A DNA stretch of 64,000 nt from Rhizorhabdus dicambivorans (GTDB lineage: Bacteria > Pseudomonadota > Alphaproteobacteria > Sphingomonadales > Sphingomonadaceae): NCBI RefSeq assembly GCF_002355275.1, contig NZ_CP023449.1, positions 372,001-436,000 on the forward strand, read 5' to 3'. Numbering within the stretch: the stretch's first letter is position 1; every line of letters starts with the position of its first letter. Below, piece by piece: positions 52,932-62,008 of this stretch. The notes under the pieces were generated by a model, which was given only the letters and a program-made list of their open reading frames with translations, did no database searches and had not been told where the DNA came from. The position numbers were made by a program, and so were the translations under genes.

Positions 52932-54467
52932 TCACGCCGCCCGCTTGTCCGCGATTCGCGTCGGCACGAGCCGCTCGGACTTCAGCGCCGCCGCGACGCC
53001 GGCATCGTCGCCTTCGGACCCGGCCTCATGATATTCCGCGTCCTCGTTGACCGCCCAGACATCGTGGCGGCGGGCGCCGGCGGCGATGTTCCGCGCGGTC
53101 AGCATCGCCGTCATCATCGCATGGTCCTGGTTGTTGTAGCGGTGCATGCCGTTGCGGCCAACGAAATGGAGGGTCGGATAGCGCGACTCCAGCTCGCCGC
53201 GCACCGCCTCGACATGGGCGGCATAATCGTCGTCATAGACCGGATAGGCCTTTTCCTGGCGCACCACCGCGCCGCCGGTCACCTTTGCCGGATCGCACAG
53301 GCCGAGCGTCGCCAGTTCCCGCTTCGCCAGTTCGACCAGATCGGCGTCGGATGAGGACCAGAGACCATCGCCCTCGAAGCAGAAATATTCGAGGCCGACG
53401 CAGGCCAGGCTCTCGTCGGGCACCATCTCCGGCGACCAGCTGCGGAAATTCTGGATGCGGCCGACCTGCACCCGATCGTCATGGATGTAGATCCAGTTGT
53501 CGGGGAACAGGTCCTCCGAGCGGATCATCAGCGCGACGGTCAGGAAGTCGCGATAGTTGAGCTTCATCGCGCGGGGCATGCTCGCCGGCATCGGATGGAC
53601 GCGGGCCGCCAGCTCGCGCATCGGCGCGGAGCTGATGACATGATCGGCGCGGATGATCGTCTGGCGCCCCTCGGCATCGGTCGCCGAGACCCGCCAGAAT
53701 CCGCCCGCCTCGTCCCAGGCGAGCTGGTGCAGCTTCTGGCCCATCAGGATGCTGTTGCCATGCTCCAGGATGCGGTCGCGCGCCGCGTCCCACATCATGC
53801 CGGGGCCCTTGCGCGGATAGCGGAAGCTCTCCAGCAGCGTCTTGGTTTCCATCCCGTCGTTCGGGCGCCGGTTGAGGCCCAGCGAGCGCTTGAGCCCGTC
53901 GAGCACCGCCTTGCCCAGGCTCAGCCCCTTGATCCGCTGCGCCGCCCAGTCGGCCGACATCGCGTCACACGGCATGCCCCACACCTTCTCGGTATAGGTC
54001 TTGAAGAAGATGCCGAACAGGCGCGCGCCGAACTGGTTCACCACCCAGTCCTGGAAGCTCTTCACCTCGCGCTTGGGGAACAGCTTCCAGCGGAAGAAGC
54101 TCGCCATGCACAGGGTCGATTGCCACAGGCCCAGGTTGCGCAGCGCCTCGAAGGCGCGCAGCGGGTAGCTGTAATATTTGCCGCGATAGAAGATCCGGCT
54201 CATCCGTGGCCGCTCGATGAAATCATCGGGCAGCAGCTCGTTCCACAGATCGACCACCTCGCGCGACTTGGAGAAGAAGCGGTGGCCGCCGATATCGAAG
54301 CGGAAGCCCTGATGCTCCACGGTACGGCTGATCCCGCCCACCTGGTGCGGGTCCTTCTCGATCAGGGTGACGGTGAAGCCCTCCTTGCCGAGCATGTAGC
54401 CGGCGGTGAGCCCGGCGGGGCCCGCCCCGATGATCGCAACGTCGACATGGTTGGTGGCGCGCGGCAT
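52932..54467 (-). CDS. UDP-galactopyranose-mutase-like FAD-dependent oxidoreductase
   Basis: A 511-residue flavoprotein. The FAD site is VAIIGAGPAGLTAGYMLG (residues about 10-27) with EKDPHQVGGISRT; then GFRFDIGGHRFFSKS, typical of the protoporphyrinogen-oxidase/UGM-like group; and C-terminal FVGRNGMHRYNNQDHAMM, whose arginine and NNQDH residues bind the flavin. Such enzymes in polysaccharide clusters interconvert or oxidise sugar nucleotides. The upstream ATG adding nine residues was not chosen. Its exact substrate is unclear. Confidence 0.8.
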   Translation of the reverse strand: MPRATNHVDVAIIGAGPAGLTAGYMLGKEGFTVTLIEKDPHQVGGISRTVEHQGFRFDIGGHRFFSKSREVVDLWNELLPDDFIERPRMSRIFYRGKYYSYPLRAFEALRNLGLWQSTLCMASFFRWKLFPKREVKSFQDWVVNQFGARLFGIFFKTYTEKVWGMPCDAMSADWAAQRIKGLSLGKAVLDGLKRSLGLNRRPNDGMETKTLLESFRYPRKGPGMMWDAARDRILEHGNSILMGQKLHQLAWDEAGGFWRVSATDAEGRQTIIRADHVISSAPMRELAARVHPMPASMPRAMKLNYRDFLTVALMIRSEDLFPDNWIYIHDDRVQVGRIQNFRSWSPEMVPDESLACVGLEYFCFEGDGLWSSSDADLVELAKRELATLGLCDPAKVTGGAVVRQEKAYPVYDDDYAAHVEAVRGELESRYPTLHFVGRNGMHRYNNQDHAMMTAMLTARNIAAGARRHDVWAVNEDAEYHEAGSEGDDAGVAAALKSERLVPTRIADKRAA

Positions 54468-54655
54468 GCAGGGTCCCTCGAATACGGATCGCACCCCACG
54501 CTATGATCGGGAAGCCGCTAAAGGAGGGTTAACGGGCGTAGCTTCCGGGCCCGTTGCGACCCTTGGCGGTGCCGCCGCTCGAAAAGCTAAGCCCCTGCGC
54601 GAAAAGACAGGTGATTCGCTCTCGCGCCCGCCGTGCCGGGCCATAGGATCGGGGC

Positions 54656-55792
54656 ATGAACGACGCTTCCGATACCCTGCCCGGCCTCGATGAGGCGGTC
54701 CGCGCTGCGCGGGCGATGGCGCCCCGGCTGGCGGCGCGGGCCCGCGAGACCGAAGCCCTGCGGCGGATGCCGGAGGAGACGCTGGCGGAGTTCCGCGCGG
54801 CGGGCTTCTACCGGATGTGCGCGCCGGTCGCGAAGGGCGGCTGGGGCCTCGATGTCGAGACAGCGATCCGGGTCTCGTTCGAATTGTCGCAGGGCTGCGC
54901 GTCGAGCGGCTGGGCAGCGGCGCAGATCGGCTTCGAGGCGATCATGGTCCAGGGTTTCCCGCAGGCGGCGCAGGATGAATATTGGGCGCCGGGCCCCGAT
55001 GTCGGCGCGGTGAGCGGCAACGCGCTGCTCGGCGGCACGGTCGAGCCGGTCGAGGGCGGCCTGCGGATCCGCGACGGGCGCTGGAAATTCGCCAGCGGCG
55101 CCGATCAGGCCGACTGGCTGATCCTCACCCAGCCGATGCGCGGCGGCACCGATATGGTGCTGGTGCCGCGCGCCGATTTCGCGATCGAGGACGACTGGCA
55201 TGTGATCGGCCTGAAGGGCACCGGTTCCAAGCAGGTGACGATCGCCGACGCCTTCGTCCCCGCGCACCGCATCGCGCCGCTGTCGCGCATCCGCTCGCAC
55301 GCGATGAGCATCTGGATATTGGGGGCGATCGCCTGGGGCGCGGCGCTGGGCGCGCACCGCGATTTCGTGTCGATCCTCCGCGAGCGTCGTTCGTCGAAGG
55401 ACCTGACCCGACCGGCCCAGCGCGATGGTGTCCAGCTCGCCCTGGCACGATCAGGGGTCGAGCTGGACTGTTGCGCAATGCTGTTCGAGCGCAATCTGGC
55501 GCTGTTCCGCAAGGCCGAGGGCGAGGGGCGCGAGCTTTCCGCCGAGGAGGGGCTGATCGTCGCGCGCGACTGTTCCTATGTCTGCGAACTCGCCTATCGC
55601 GGCACCCAGAGCCTGTTCGACGAATATGGCAGCAGCGTGATCTATGACGATGTGCCCATCCAGCGCGCGCTGCGCGACATCATGGCGGCAACCCGCCACG
55701 GCCGCGTCGCCTGGCATCTCAACGGCAAGAAATACGGGATGTGGCGGCTGGGCCTGCTGTCCGATCTGCCGCCGCCCGCTGATCCCGCATAG
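54656..55792 (+). CDS. Acyl-CoA dehydrogenase-fold protein, likely flavin-dependent monooxygenase type
   Basis: A 378-residue protein with the acyl-CoA dehydrogenase fold. The sequence FRAAGFYRMCAPVAKGGWGL, then SFELSQGCASSGWAAAQIGF, and WKFASGADQADWLILTQPMR resembles the HsaA / DszC / group D hydroxylases more than true dehydrogenases, whose catalytic glutamate I did not see at the usual place. It probably hydroxylates an aromatic ring with reduced flavin from a partner reductase, but no partner is nearby. The ATG has no strong ribosome site. Confidence 0.74.
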   Translation: MNDASDTLPGLDEAVRAARAMAPRLAARARETEALRRMPEETLAEFRAAGFYRMCAPVAKGGWGLDVETAIRVSFELSQGCASSGWAAAQIGFEAIMVQGFPQAAQDEYWAPGPDVGAVSGNALLGGTVEPVEGGLRIRDGRWKFASGADQADWLILTQPMRGGTDMVLVPRADFAIEDDWHVIGLKGTGSKQVTIADAFVPAHRIAPLSRIRSHAMSIWILGAIAWGAALGAHRDFVSILRERRSSKDLTRPAQRDGVQLALARSGVELDCCAMLFERNLALFRKAEGEGRELSAEEGLIVARDCSYVCELAYRGTQSLFDEYGSSVIYDDVPIQRALRDIMAATRHGRVAWHLNGKKYGMWRLGLLSDLPPPADPA

Positions 55793-55833
55793 CGCCGCTT
55801 CCACCATGCCCGAACAGGCTCTAAGCGGATCGT

Positions 55834-57810
55834 GTGATACCAATCCCGCTCCGCCGCCCCGCCTATGCCCTTGCCTGCGCGCTGGTCGCCGGCTTCGCGC
55901 TGTGGGCGCGGGTCTGGAACATCTGGGCCGAGCCGATGTGGCTGGACGAGGCGTACAGCGCCTATGCGGCGGCGCAGGGCTGGGATTTCCTGTGGCATGT
56001 CGTGCCCCGCTACGAGACGCATCCGCCCTTCTATTATTCGCTGCTGCGCGGCTGGACGCTGATCGCGGGCGACGGGCTGGTCGCGCACCGGCTGCTCGGG
56101 GTGGTCGCCGGCATGGCGACGCTGCCGCTGCTGGGGTTCGCCGCCGTGCGGCTGGCGCGGCTCGCGGGGGTGCGGGCGGCCCCTGTAGCGCTTGCTACAG
56201 TCGCCATCGCCGCGGTGTCCCCGGTGCTGATCTGGATGACGCGGGAGGTCCGGCCCTATGCGCTGATGATCCTCGTCTATGCCGGGGCGACGCTCGCGCT
56301 GCTGATCATCGCCGAACGGCGCGGGCGGGGCGAGCCGCTGGCGGGCCGCGCCTTTGCCGGCTGGCTGGCCTGCGGGGCGCTGATGCTGTGGCTCCACAAT
56401 CTCGGGCCGCTCTATGCCGGCGCGATGGGGCTGGCGCTGCTCTGCGTGCTCGACGTGCGGCGGATGACCGGGCGGGACTGGGCCTGGTTCGCCGGCGGCC
56501 ATGCACTGGCGATCGCGCTGTGGCTGCCGGCCTTGTTCATCCTGCTCGATCAGGCCCCCGAATGGGTGCGCGCGACCTGGCTCAAATATAGCTCCACCGA
56601 CATCCTGCGCCGCGCCACCTATATGTTCACCGGCCCGCGCGACGATTTCCGCACCGCCGCCGCGATCCTGGCGCTGTGCGGGGGTGCTGTGCTGTGGCGG
56701 GCGCGGCGGCGTGGGCTGCTCGCGGCGCTGCTGATCCTGGCGCTGCTGCCGGTGACGGTGTCGGTGCTGATCTCGGCGACGGTCGCCCCGGTCTTCATCA
56801 TCCGCACCATGACCGCGCTCGCCATGCCGGCGATGCTGCTGATGGGGCTGGGCGTCGGCTGGACCGATGGGCGCCGGGGCTGGCTGCTGCCGGCGGGCGC
56901 GCTTGCCTGGCTGGTGGTGGCACAGGCGCAGTTCGATATCCGCGCGCGCCAGCATGTGAAGCGCGACTGGTATCGCACGGTCGAATGGCTCGCACCCCGC
57001 TTCCGGCCCGGGGATGTCGTCTTCGCCTATCCGAACGAGGGCGCGCTGCCGTTCGACCGGGCGGTGCGCGATTACGGGCTGGCGATGCCGAGCCGCCCGA
57101 TCCCCACTGCGATCCCCTCGCTGAACCCGCCCCCGGGCAGCTGGTATGTCAGCGGCTCGCGCGGCGTCCCCTCGCTCGACCGCCCCCATCTCCGCGCCAT
57201 CGCCGAGGAGCCGGCGACCCGCGCGGTGCCGACCATCTGGCTGCTGCGGCTGGGGCCCTGGGCCTATGACAAGGGCGACGTCCTCCTGGAGGAATTGTCG
57301 AAGGGACGCGTCGAGGCGGGCCGGTTCAAGGACGGCGCGATCGATGTGGTGGGGTTGCGGCGGCGCGAGATCAGCGAAGACAGGCGCTTGGCCTATCGGA
57401 TGCCCAAGACCGAGGTTGAGCGTATCCGGAAATGCTTGGGCGGACGATTGACGCAGCCCGCTGACACCCTGTTGACCGGCTGCTTTCCGTTCATGCCGTC
57501 CGAGAAGATGCAGGGTTTCTGGCTGATCGAGTTCGAAGCTTCGCGCTTCATCGAGAGCAACAAAACGGAGCCGGACAAACGCATCGATATCTCGATGACG
57601 ACCCCACATCTCCATCTGATGTCGGGCGCGATAGCGAAGGAGCCGCAATTCAAGGGCTATCCGCTGGCGTTCCGTGTGCAATTCATCGGGCGGCGCGCGT
57701 TGATGCCGGGCATACCCGGCACAGGGGAGGAGATGGTGATCGTTGACCGGATGCTGTCGAAGGAGCCAATTCCTGCCCCGCAAATCCATAGGCTCGGGCT
57801 CAATCGGTAA
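55834..57810 (+). CDS. GT39-type membrane glycosyltransferase with unusual C-terminal domain
   Basis: A 658-residue polytopic protein. The catalytic Asp-Glu follows helix 1 in AEPMWLDEAYSAYAAA (Asp38-Glu39), and THPPFYYSLLRGW follows, typical of PMT/ArnT-type GT-C enzymes that use polyprenyl-phosphate sugars. About ten helices extend to near residue 370. After a soluble stretch, residues from about 510 to the end (LAYRMPKTEVERIRKCLGGR to HRLGLNR) look different: charged, less GC-rich DNA. Starts with GTG. Acceptor unknown; probably part of the nearby glycan machinery. Confidence 0.76.
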   Translation: MIPIPLRRPAYALACALVAGFALWARVWNIWAEPMWLDEAYSAYAAAQGWDFLWHVVPRYETHPPFYYSLLRGWTLIAGDGLVAHRLLGVVAGMATLPLLGFAAVRLARLAGVRAAPVALATVAIAAVSPVLIWMTREVRPYALMILVYAGATLALLIIAERRGRGEPLAGRAFAGWLACGALMLWLHNLGPLYAGAMGLALLCVLDVRRMTGRDWAWFAGGHALAIALWLPALFILLDQAPEWVRATWLKYSSTDILRRATYMFTGPRDDFRTAAAILALCGGAVLWRARRRGLLAALLILALLPVTVSVLISATVAPVFIIRTMTALAMPAMLLMGLGVGWTDGRRGWLLPAGALAWLVVAQAQFDIRARQHVKRDWYRTVEWLAPRFRPGDVVFAYPNEGALPFDRAVRDYGLAMPSRPIPTAIPSLNPPPGSWYVSGSRGVPSLDRPHLRAIAEEPATRAVPTIWLLRLGPWAYDKGDVLLEELSKGRVEAGRFKDGAIDVVGLRRREISEDRRLAYRMPKTEVERIRKCLGGRLTQPADTLLTGCFPFMPSEKMQGFWLIEFEASRFIESNKTEPDKRIDISMTTPHLHLMSGAIAKEPQFKGYPLAFRVQFIGRRALMPGIPGTGEEMVIVDRMLSKEPIPAPQIHRLGLNR

Positions 57811-57822
57811 ACTCAAAAGCCG

Positions 57823-57916
57823 GTCACCCCAGCGAAGGCTGGGGTCCATGTCTCTCATCGGCCAGATGGCATCTGAGAAGGAAACAGACATGGATGCCAG
57901 CCTGCGCTGGCATGAC
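57823..57916. repeat. Paired-palindrome intergenic repeat, family A, standard copy
   Basis: GTCACCCCAGCGAAGGCTGG... and ...GCCAGCCTGCGCTGGCATGA are inverted arms, each palindromic, around a centre with CATCTGAGAAGG. Very similar to the copy near 24.6 kb, and it also lies between convergent genes. Confidence 0.85.
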
Positions 57917-57933
57917 GGTCTACGGGTGAAGCT

Positions 57934-59154
57934 TTACCGCCCGTCGCGGCGGCCGAGCAGGCGCAGGCGGAGCGCGTTGAGCTTGATGAAGCCCGCCGCG
58001 TCGCGTTGGTCATAGGCGCCGGCGTCGTCCTCGAAGGTGACGACCTTCTCCGAATAGAGCGTATTGGGCGACTTGCGGCCGACCACATAGACCCCGCCCT
58101 TGTAGAGCTTCAGCCGGACGGTGCCGGTCACCTTCTCCTGGCTGTGGTCGATCGCGGCCTGGAGCATCTCGCGCTCGGGGCTGAACCAGAAGCCGTTGTA
58201 GATCAGCTCGGCATAGCGCGGTGCCAGCTCGTCCTTCAGATGCGCGGCGCCGCGATCGAGGGTGATCTGCTCGATGCCGCGATGGGCGAGATGATAGATG
58301 GTGCCGCCCGGCGTCTCGTACATGCCGCGGGACTTCATGCCGACGAAGCGATTCTCGACCAGATCGAGCCGGCCGATGCCATGCTTGCGGCCATATTCGT
58401 TCAGCGTCTCCAGCAGCGTCGCCGGGCTCATCCCCTCGCCGTTGATCGCGACGCCGTCGCCGCGCTCGAAATCCACGGTGATGAACTCGGGCGCGTCGGG
58501 GGCGTCCTCGGGGTTGACGGTGCGCGAATAAACATAGTCGGGCACCTCCTCCCACGGATCCTCGAGCACCTTACCCTCGGACGAGGTGTGGAGCATGTTC
58601 GCGTCGGTCGAGAAGGGCGATTCGCCGCGCTTGTCGCGCGGGATCGGGATCTGGTGCGCCTCGGCGAACTCGATCAGCCGGGTGCGGCTGGTCAGGTCCC
58701 ATTCGCGCCACGGGGCGATCACGCGGATGTCGGGGGCAAGGCCGTAATAGCCCAGCTCGAAGCGGACCTGATCATTGCCCTTGCCGGTGGCGCCGTGGCT
58801 GACCGCGTCGGCGTCCACCTGACGGGCGATCTCGATCTGGCGCTTGGCGATCAGCGGGCGGGCGATCGAGGTGCCGAGCAGGTAGAGGCCTTCGTAGAGC
58901 GCGTTGGAGCGCATCATCGGGAAGACATAGTCCTTCACGAACTCCTCGCGGAGATCGTCGATGAAGATGTGGTGATCGGGCACGCCCATCAGCTTGGCCT
59001 TGGCGCGCGCGGGCTCCAGTTCCTCGCCCTGGCCGAGATCGGCGGTGAAGGTGACGACCTCGCACTGGTAGGTCTGCTGCAGCCACTTGAGGATGACGCT
59101 CGTGTCGAGCCCCCCCGAAAAGGCCAGCACCACCCGCTTCACGTCATTCGCCAT
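57934..59154 (-). CDS. argG: Argininosuccinate synthase
   Basis: ArgG joins citrulline and aspartate with ATP to make argininosuccinate. The 406-residue protein begins [20 protein letters not shown] with the ATP-pyrophosphatase loop FSGGLDTSV, and has the citrulline/aspartate-binding [13 protein letters not shown] segment. The ATG with an A-rich upstream region was chosen; 18 more in-frame codons upstream are not conserved. argH is 19 kb away, so arginine genes are dispersed. Confidence 0.96.
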   Translation of the reverse strand: MANDVKRVVLAFSGGLDTSVILKWLQQTYQCEVVTFTADLGQGEELEPARAKAKLMGVPDHHIFIDDLREEFVKDYVFPMMRSNALYEGLYLLGTSIARPLIAKRQIEIARQVDADAVSHGATGKGNDQVRFELGYYGLAPDIRVIAPWREWDLTSRTRLIEFAEAHQIPIPRDKRGESPFSTDANMLHTSSEGKVLEDPWEEVPDYVYSRTVNPEDAPDAPEFITVDFERGDGVAINGEGMSPATLLETLNEYGRKHGIGRLDLVENRFVGMKSRGMYETPGGTIYHLAHRGIEQITLDRGAAHLKDELAPRYAELIYNGFWFSPEREMLQAAIDHSQEKVTGTVRLKLYKGGVYVVGRKSPNTLYSEKVVTFEDDAGAYDQRDAAGFIKLNALRLRLLGRRDGR

Positions 59155-59222
59155 CGTCAAAACCCTTTGCGCAATCGGCGCGGCCCTTGCCACGCAAGGC
59201 CCCGCCATTCAAGAAGCTAGGG

Positions 59223-59714
59223 ATGTTTGATGGCATATCGAGGATGGTGATCGCGGCGCTGCTGCTGGCGGCGCCCGCCATCGCGCAGGAACTGCCGATG
59301 ACGCGCAAGGGGCTGGACAGCGCGCTGGCCCAATATTTCGCGGGGGCCGACCGCAACCATGACGGGCGGCTCGACCGGCCCGAAGCCGCCGACGCGCTGG
59401 GTTTCGCGCGGCAGATGCTGACCGCGAAGCGCGATGTCGAGCCGTTCGTGATGGACGTCGCCCCCGATGGCCGGCCGCGCATCGCGCTCAACGAGAACGG
59501 GCCGCTGAGCCGCGGCGGCGTGATCGACCTCATCTATCGCCGCACCGATGCCAATGGCGACGGTTTCCTGTCGCTCGCCGAGGTGCAGGCGGTGGGCCGC
59601 GAGCGATTCGACGCGGTCGACCGCGATCGCGACGGCATCCTCGACGAGCAGGAGCGCGAGTCGGCGAAGCGGCAGATGGGGCTTTTCCAGCAGATATTGG
59701 GCGCGGGGCAGTAG
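59223..59714 (+). CDS. Exported EF-hand protein
   Basis: A 163-residue protein with a signal peptide (MVIAALLLAAPAIAQ, cut near residue 22) and three EF-hand loops: DRNHDGRLDRPE, DANGDGFLSLAE and DRDRDGILDEQE. Each has acidic residues at the calcium positions 1, 3, 5 and 12. A calcium-binding periplasmic protein; sphingomonads have many. The ATG giving MFDGISRM was chosen; one more ATG lies 6 codons later. Diverges from argG by 68 bases. Confidence 0.84.
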   Translation: MFDGISRMVIAALLLAAPAIAQELPMTRKGLDSALAQYFAGADRNHDGRLDRPEAADALGFARQMLTAKRDVEPFVMDVAPDGRPRIALNENGPLSRGGVIDLIYRRTDANGDGFLSLAEVQAVGRERFDAVDRDRDGILDEQERESAKRQMGLFQQILGAGQ

Positions 59715-59777
59715 CGGCCTGCCATCGGTCATCCTGGACCGTGATAGAGCCTGGTTCAGGCCCCAACCGATCAGGAT

Positions 59778-60440
59778 CTAGTCGACCGGTGCCTGCCAAC
59801 GCGACCGCATCCAGTCGATTCCTTCGGTGGGGCGTCCTGCCGCATCACGGGCCGGGCGATAATGGCCGCGCGCTTTCACTAGGCGGCAGGCATGCTGGTC
59901 CAGCTCGGGATGGGTGCTCGGGTCGGTGATCGTGCAATCCGCCACACGGCCGGTGGCGGAGACGGTGATGAGCATGTCCGAGACGACGACCTCGCCCCGC
60001 TTCAGGGCACCCCTCGGCAGATCGCTCGTGGTCACCCACAGGCCGGCGTCGGAGCCGCGCTTCGGCGGCGCTGCCTTGCTGGTCGCTGCATCGATCGCCG
60101 TATCGAACGCCTCCCACATCCAGGCGAAATCGAACGTGCCGGCAACCGGCTTGCCCATGTGGTCGCGGGCGGGCTGAAAGTGGCCGTTGGCGATAACGGC
60201 GGCGCATATCCTGTCGTCGAGCATGGCGTGGCCGCTCGACCGGGTGACCGTGCAATCGCGCGGCGCGCCGTCAGGCGAGACGGCGATGGACACTCTGGTG
60301 CGAACTCGCTCGCCGCGCTTCAATATACGCGCCGGCACTCCCACATTGCCCAGCCAGGCCCCGGACGCCTCCATCCTCGGCGGGGTCGGCGCGGTGGCCA
60401 GCGATACGGCGGCCATGGCTATAAGCATCAATCCCGGCAT
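59778..60440 (-). CDS. Protein with two tandem TonB C-terminal-like domains
   Basis: A 220-residue exported protein (signal MPGLMLIAMAAVSLATA, cut near residue 18). Two similar domains follow: LKRGERVRTRVSIAVSPDGA, DCTVTRSSGH, LDDRICAAVIANGHFQPARD; and LKRGEVVVSDMLITVSATGR, DCTITDPSTH, LDQHACRLVKARGHYRPARD. The pattern V-x-x-DG-x-x-DC-x-V-x-x-SSGHxxLD-xxC matches the TonB C-terminal fold found in energy-transducer-like proteins. There is no membrane anchor beyond the signal, so it is probably not a working TonB. Confidence 0.74.
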   Translation of the reverse strand: MPGLMLIAMAAVSLATAPTPPRMEASGAWLGNVGVPARILKRGERVRTRVSIAVSPDGAPRDCTVTRSSGHAMLDDRICAAVIANGHFQPARDHMGKPVAGTFDFAWMWEAFDTAIDAATSKAAPPKRGSDAGLWVTTSDLPRGALKRGEVVVSDMLITVSATGRVADCTITDPSTHPELDQHACRLVKARGHYRPARDAAGRPTEGIDWMRSRWQAPVD

Positions 60441-60608
60441 GTCGCACCCCTTTGGGCCGATATCCCACATCAGCCATCGCCCGAACGCAAGCCGGATGAA
60501 CGCCCGTTCAGCTTCGTGCCCGCAATCCCGCCTTATATTTCAAGGCCGACATGATATTTTCAGTGCCGAACTATAGCGGCAAGATTCGGCTTCTAGACCG
60601 CATCTCAA

Positions 60609-60646
60609 GGCGGACCGGCATTTCTCCCTGTTGTTGCCGGTCCGCC
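60609..60646 (+). promoter_or_regulatory. Perfect 12-bp inverted repeat upstream of the EF-hand gene
   Basis: GGCGGACCGGCA and TGCCGGTCCGCC are exact inverted copies with a 14-base loop, ending 36 bases before the ATG. It can be a regulator operator or a stable 5' UTR hairpin. No T-run follows, so it is not a normal terminator for this strand. Confidence 0.5.
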
Positions 60647-60682
60647 GACCGTTCAGACCGATTCGTCACGAAGGATATCAAG

Positions 60683-61288
60683 ATGACCAAGACCCGCTGG
60701 ATCGCCGGAGCCGCGCTTGCCGCGACGCTGGCCGCCGCCACCGCCTTCGCCGCCCCCGGCGAGCGCTCCGATGGCCCGCCCAGGACCCGCGCCGAGGTGC
60801 AGGCGAAGATCGCCGACCATTTCAAGAAGCTCGATGCCAATGGCGACGGCTATGTCACCAAGGACGAGGCTGAGGCGGCGCGCGCCAAGAAGCGCGCGGC
60901 CTTCGCCGAGAAGCGGCAAGAGCGCCGTGCCGAGCATTTCGCGATGCTCGACAAGGACAGCAACGGCGCGCTGTCCAAGGACGAATATATGGCGCCCCGG
61001 GCGCCGCGTGACGGCGAGCGCGGCCATCGCTTCGGCGGGCAGCATCGCGGCGGCCACGGCATGAAGATGGGCCATGGCGGCTTTGGCGGCCGGATGTTCG
61101 AGCGGGCGGATGCGAACAAGGACGGCAAGGTCAGCCTCGCCGAGGCGCAGGCTCCCGCGCTCGCCATGTTCGACCGGGTCGATGCCAACCGCGACGGCAC
61201 GATCAGCCCCGAGGAGCACAAGGCCGCCCGCGACGCAATGCGCGCCAAGTGGAAGGAACAGCGCGAGGCCCGCGACAAGCAGGGCTGA
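60683..61288 (+). CDS. Exported four-EF-hand protein
   Basis: A 201-residue protein with a signal peptide (MTKTRWIAGAALAATLAAA, cut near residue 24, AFA-A) and four EF loops: DANGDGYVTKDE, DKDSNGALSKDE, DANKDGKVSLAE and DANRDGTISPEE. A glycine/histidine-rich linker (HRFGGQHRGGHGMKMGHGGF) separates the pairs and might bind metals. AAGGA precedes the ATG. A strong terminator follows. Calcium sensing or buffering in the periplasm is inferred. Confidence 0.86.
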   Translation: MTKTRWIAGAALAATLAAATAFAAPGERSDGPPRTRAEVQAKIADHFKKLDANGDGYVTKDEAEAARAKKRAAFAEKRQERRAEHFAMLDKDSNGALSKDEYMAPRAPRDGERGHRFGGQHRGGHGMKMGHGGFGGRMFERADANKDGKVSLAEAQAPALAMFDRVDANRDGTISPEEHKAARDAMRAKWKEQREARDKQG

Positions 61289-61307
61289 GGCCGGCATCCC
61301 CTCCAGA

Positions 61308-61335
61308 CCCTCTCCCCCGCCGGGGAGAGGGTTTT
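61308..61335 (+). terminator. Rho-independent terminator after the EF-hand gene
   Basis: A perfect 10-bp stem CCCTCTCCCC / GGGGAGAGGG with a 4-base loop CGCC is followed by TTTT. The stem shares the CCCTCTCCC palindrome with the repeats near 46.7, 47.1 and 52.9 kb. It ends two bases from the stop of the leftward tetR gene. Confidence 0.82.
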
Positions 61336-61336
61336 C

Positions 61337-61936
61337 CTATGGCCGTGACAGCATGGCCCTGAAACCGGCCGCCGCCATATCGGCGAAAGCCCGCAATTCC
61401 GCCTCGCTCGCGCCATCGCGGGCGGCGGCGCTCATGCCCTTCAGGGCGGTGGTGACGACCGTGGCGAGCAGGTCGGCGCGCCCGGGCTCTTCCACGGCGA
61501 TGCGCGCGGCGATCATCGCCCGGCTCTCGTCTATCATCCGCGCGGTCAGCGCCTGCGCCTCCGCGTCGCCGCTTCCGCGTGCGCCATCGAGCACCAGGCA
61601 ACCGGCGACGCCGTCACGTTTCGCATAGAGCCGCGCCGCGTCGCGCAATATCCGGTCCACCGCCTCGGCGGCCCCGCCTTGCCCGGCCAGCGCTTCGGGG
61701 ACGAACCGGCCGAAGCCCCCGGCATAGCGTTCGAGCACCTTGCCGAACAGCGCGGCCTTGCTGCCGAAGGCGTTGTAGAAGCTCGGCGGGGTGATGCCGA
61801 GCGCCTTGCCGATGTCGGCGACCCCGACTCCGTCATAGCCCTTTTCCTGGAACAGCTGCTGCGCGGTCTCGATGGCGGCATCCGGATCGAATCCGCGCGG
61901 CCGGCCCCGGGGCTGCGATTTTTTTGTAGCGACCAT
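61337..61936 (-). CDS. TetR-family transcriptional regulator
   Basis: A 199-residue repressor. The N-terminal HTH domain reads RGFDPDAAIETAQQLFQEKG, then GVADIGKALGITPPSFYNAF GSKAALF, the classic TetR pattern (residues 12-60). The C-terminal ligand domain resembles the AcuR/YxaF-like group. It diverges from the SDR gene by 72 bases and probably represses both. An upstream ATG adding seven residues (MQEVFIM) is possible. Confidence 0.88.
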   Translation of the reverse strand: MVATKKSQPRGRPRGFDPDAAIETAQQLFQEKGYDGVGVADIGKALGITPPSFYNAFGSKAALFGKVLERYAGGFGRFVPEALAGQGGAAEAVDRILRDAARLYAKRDGVAGCLVLDGARGSGDAEAQALTARMIDESRAMIAARIAVEEPGRADLLATVVTTALKGMSAAARDGASEAELRAFADMAAAGFRAMLSRP

Positions 61937-61971
61937 TATAAAAACCTCTTGCATCGGCTCACGGCCATTAA

Positions 61972-61987
61972 TATAGCGATCACTATA
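61972..61987. promoter_or_regulatory. Palindromic operator between tetR and the SDR gene
   Basis: TATAGCGATCACTATA is a 16-bp palindrome with a single mismatched pair, 21 bases before the SDR start. A related sequence, TGTAGCGACCATTATA, overlaps the tetR start codon at 61925-61940. This fits two TetR dimer sites that control both divergent promoters. Confidence 0.6.
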
Positions 61988-62008
61988 GAAATGCAAAGGA
62001 GCTTTCCC

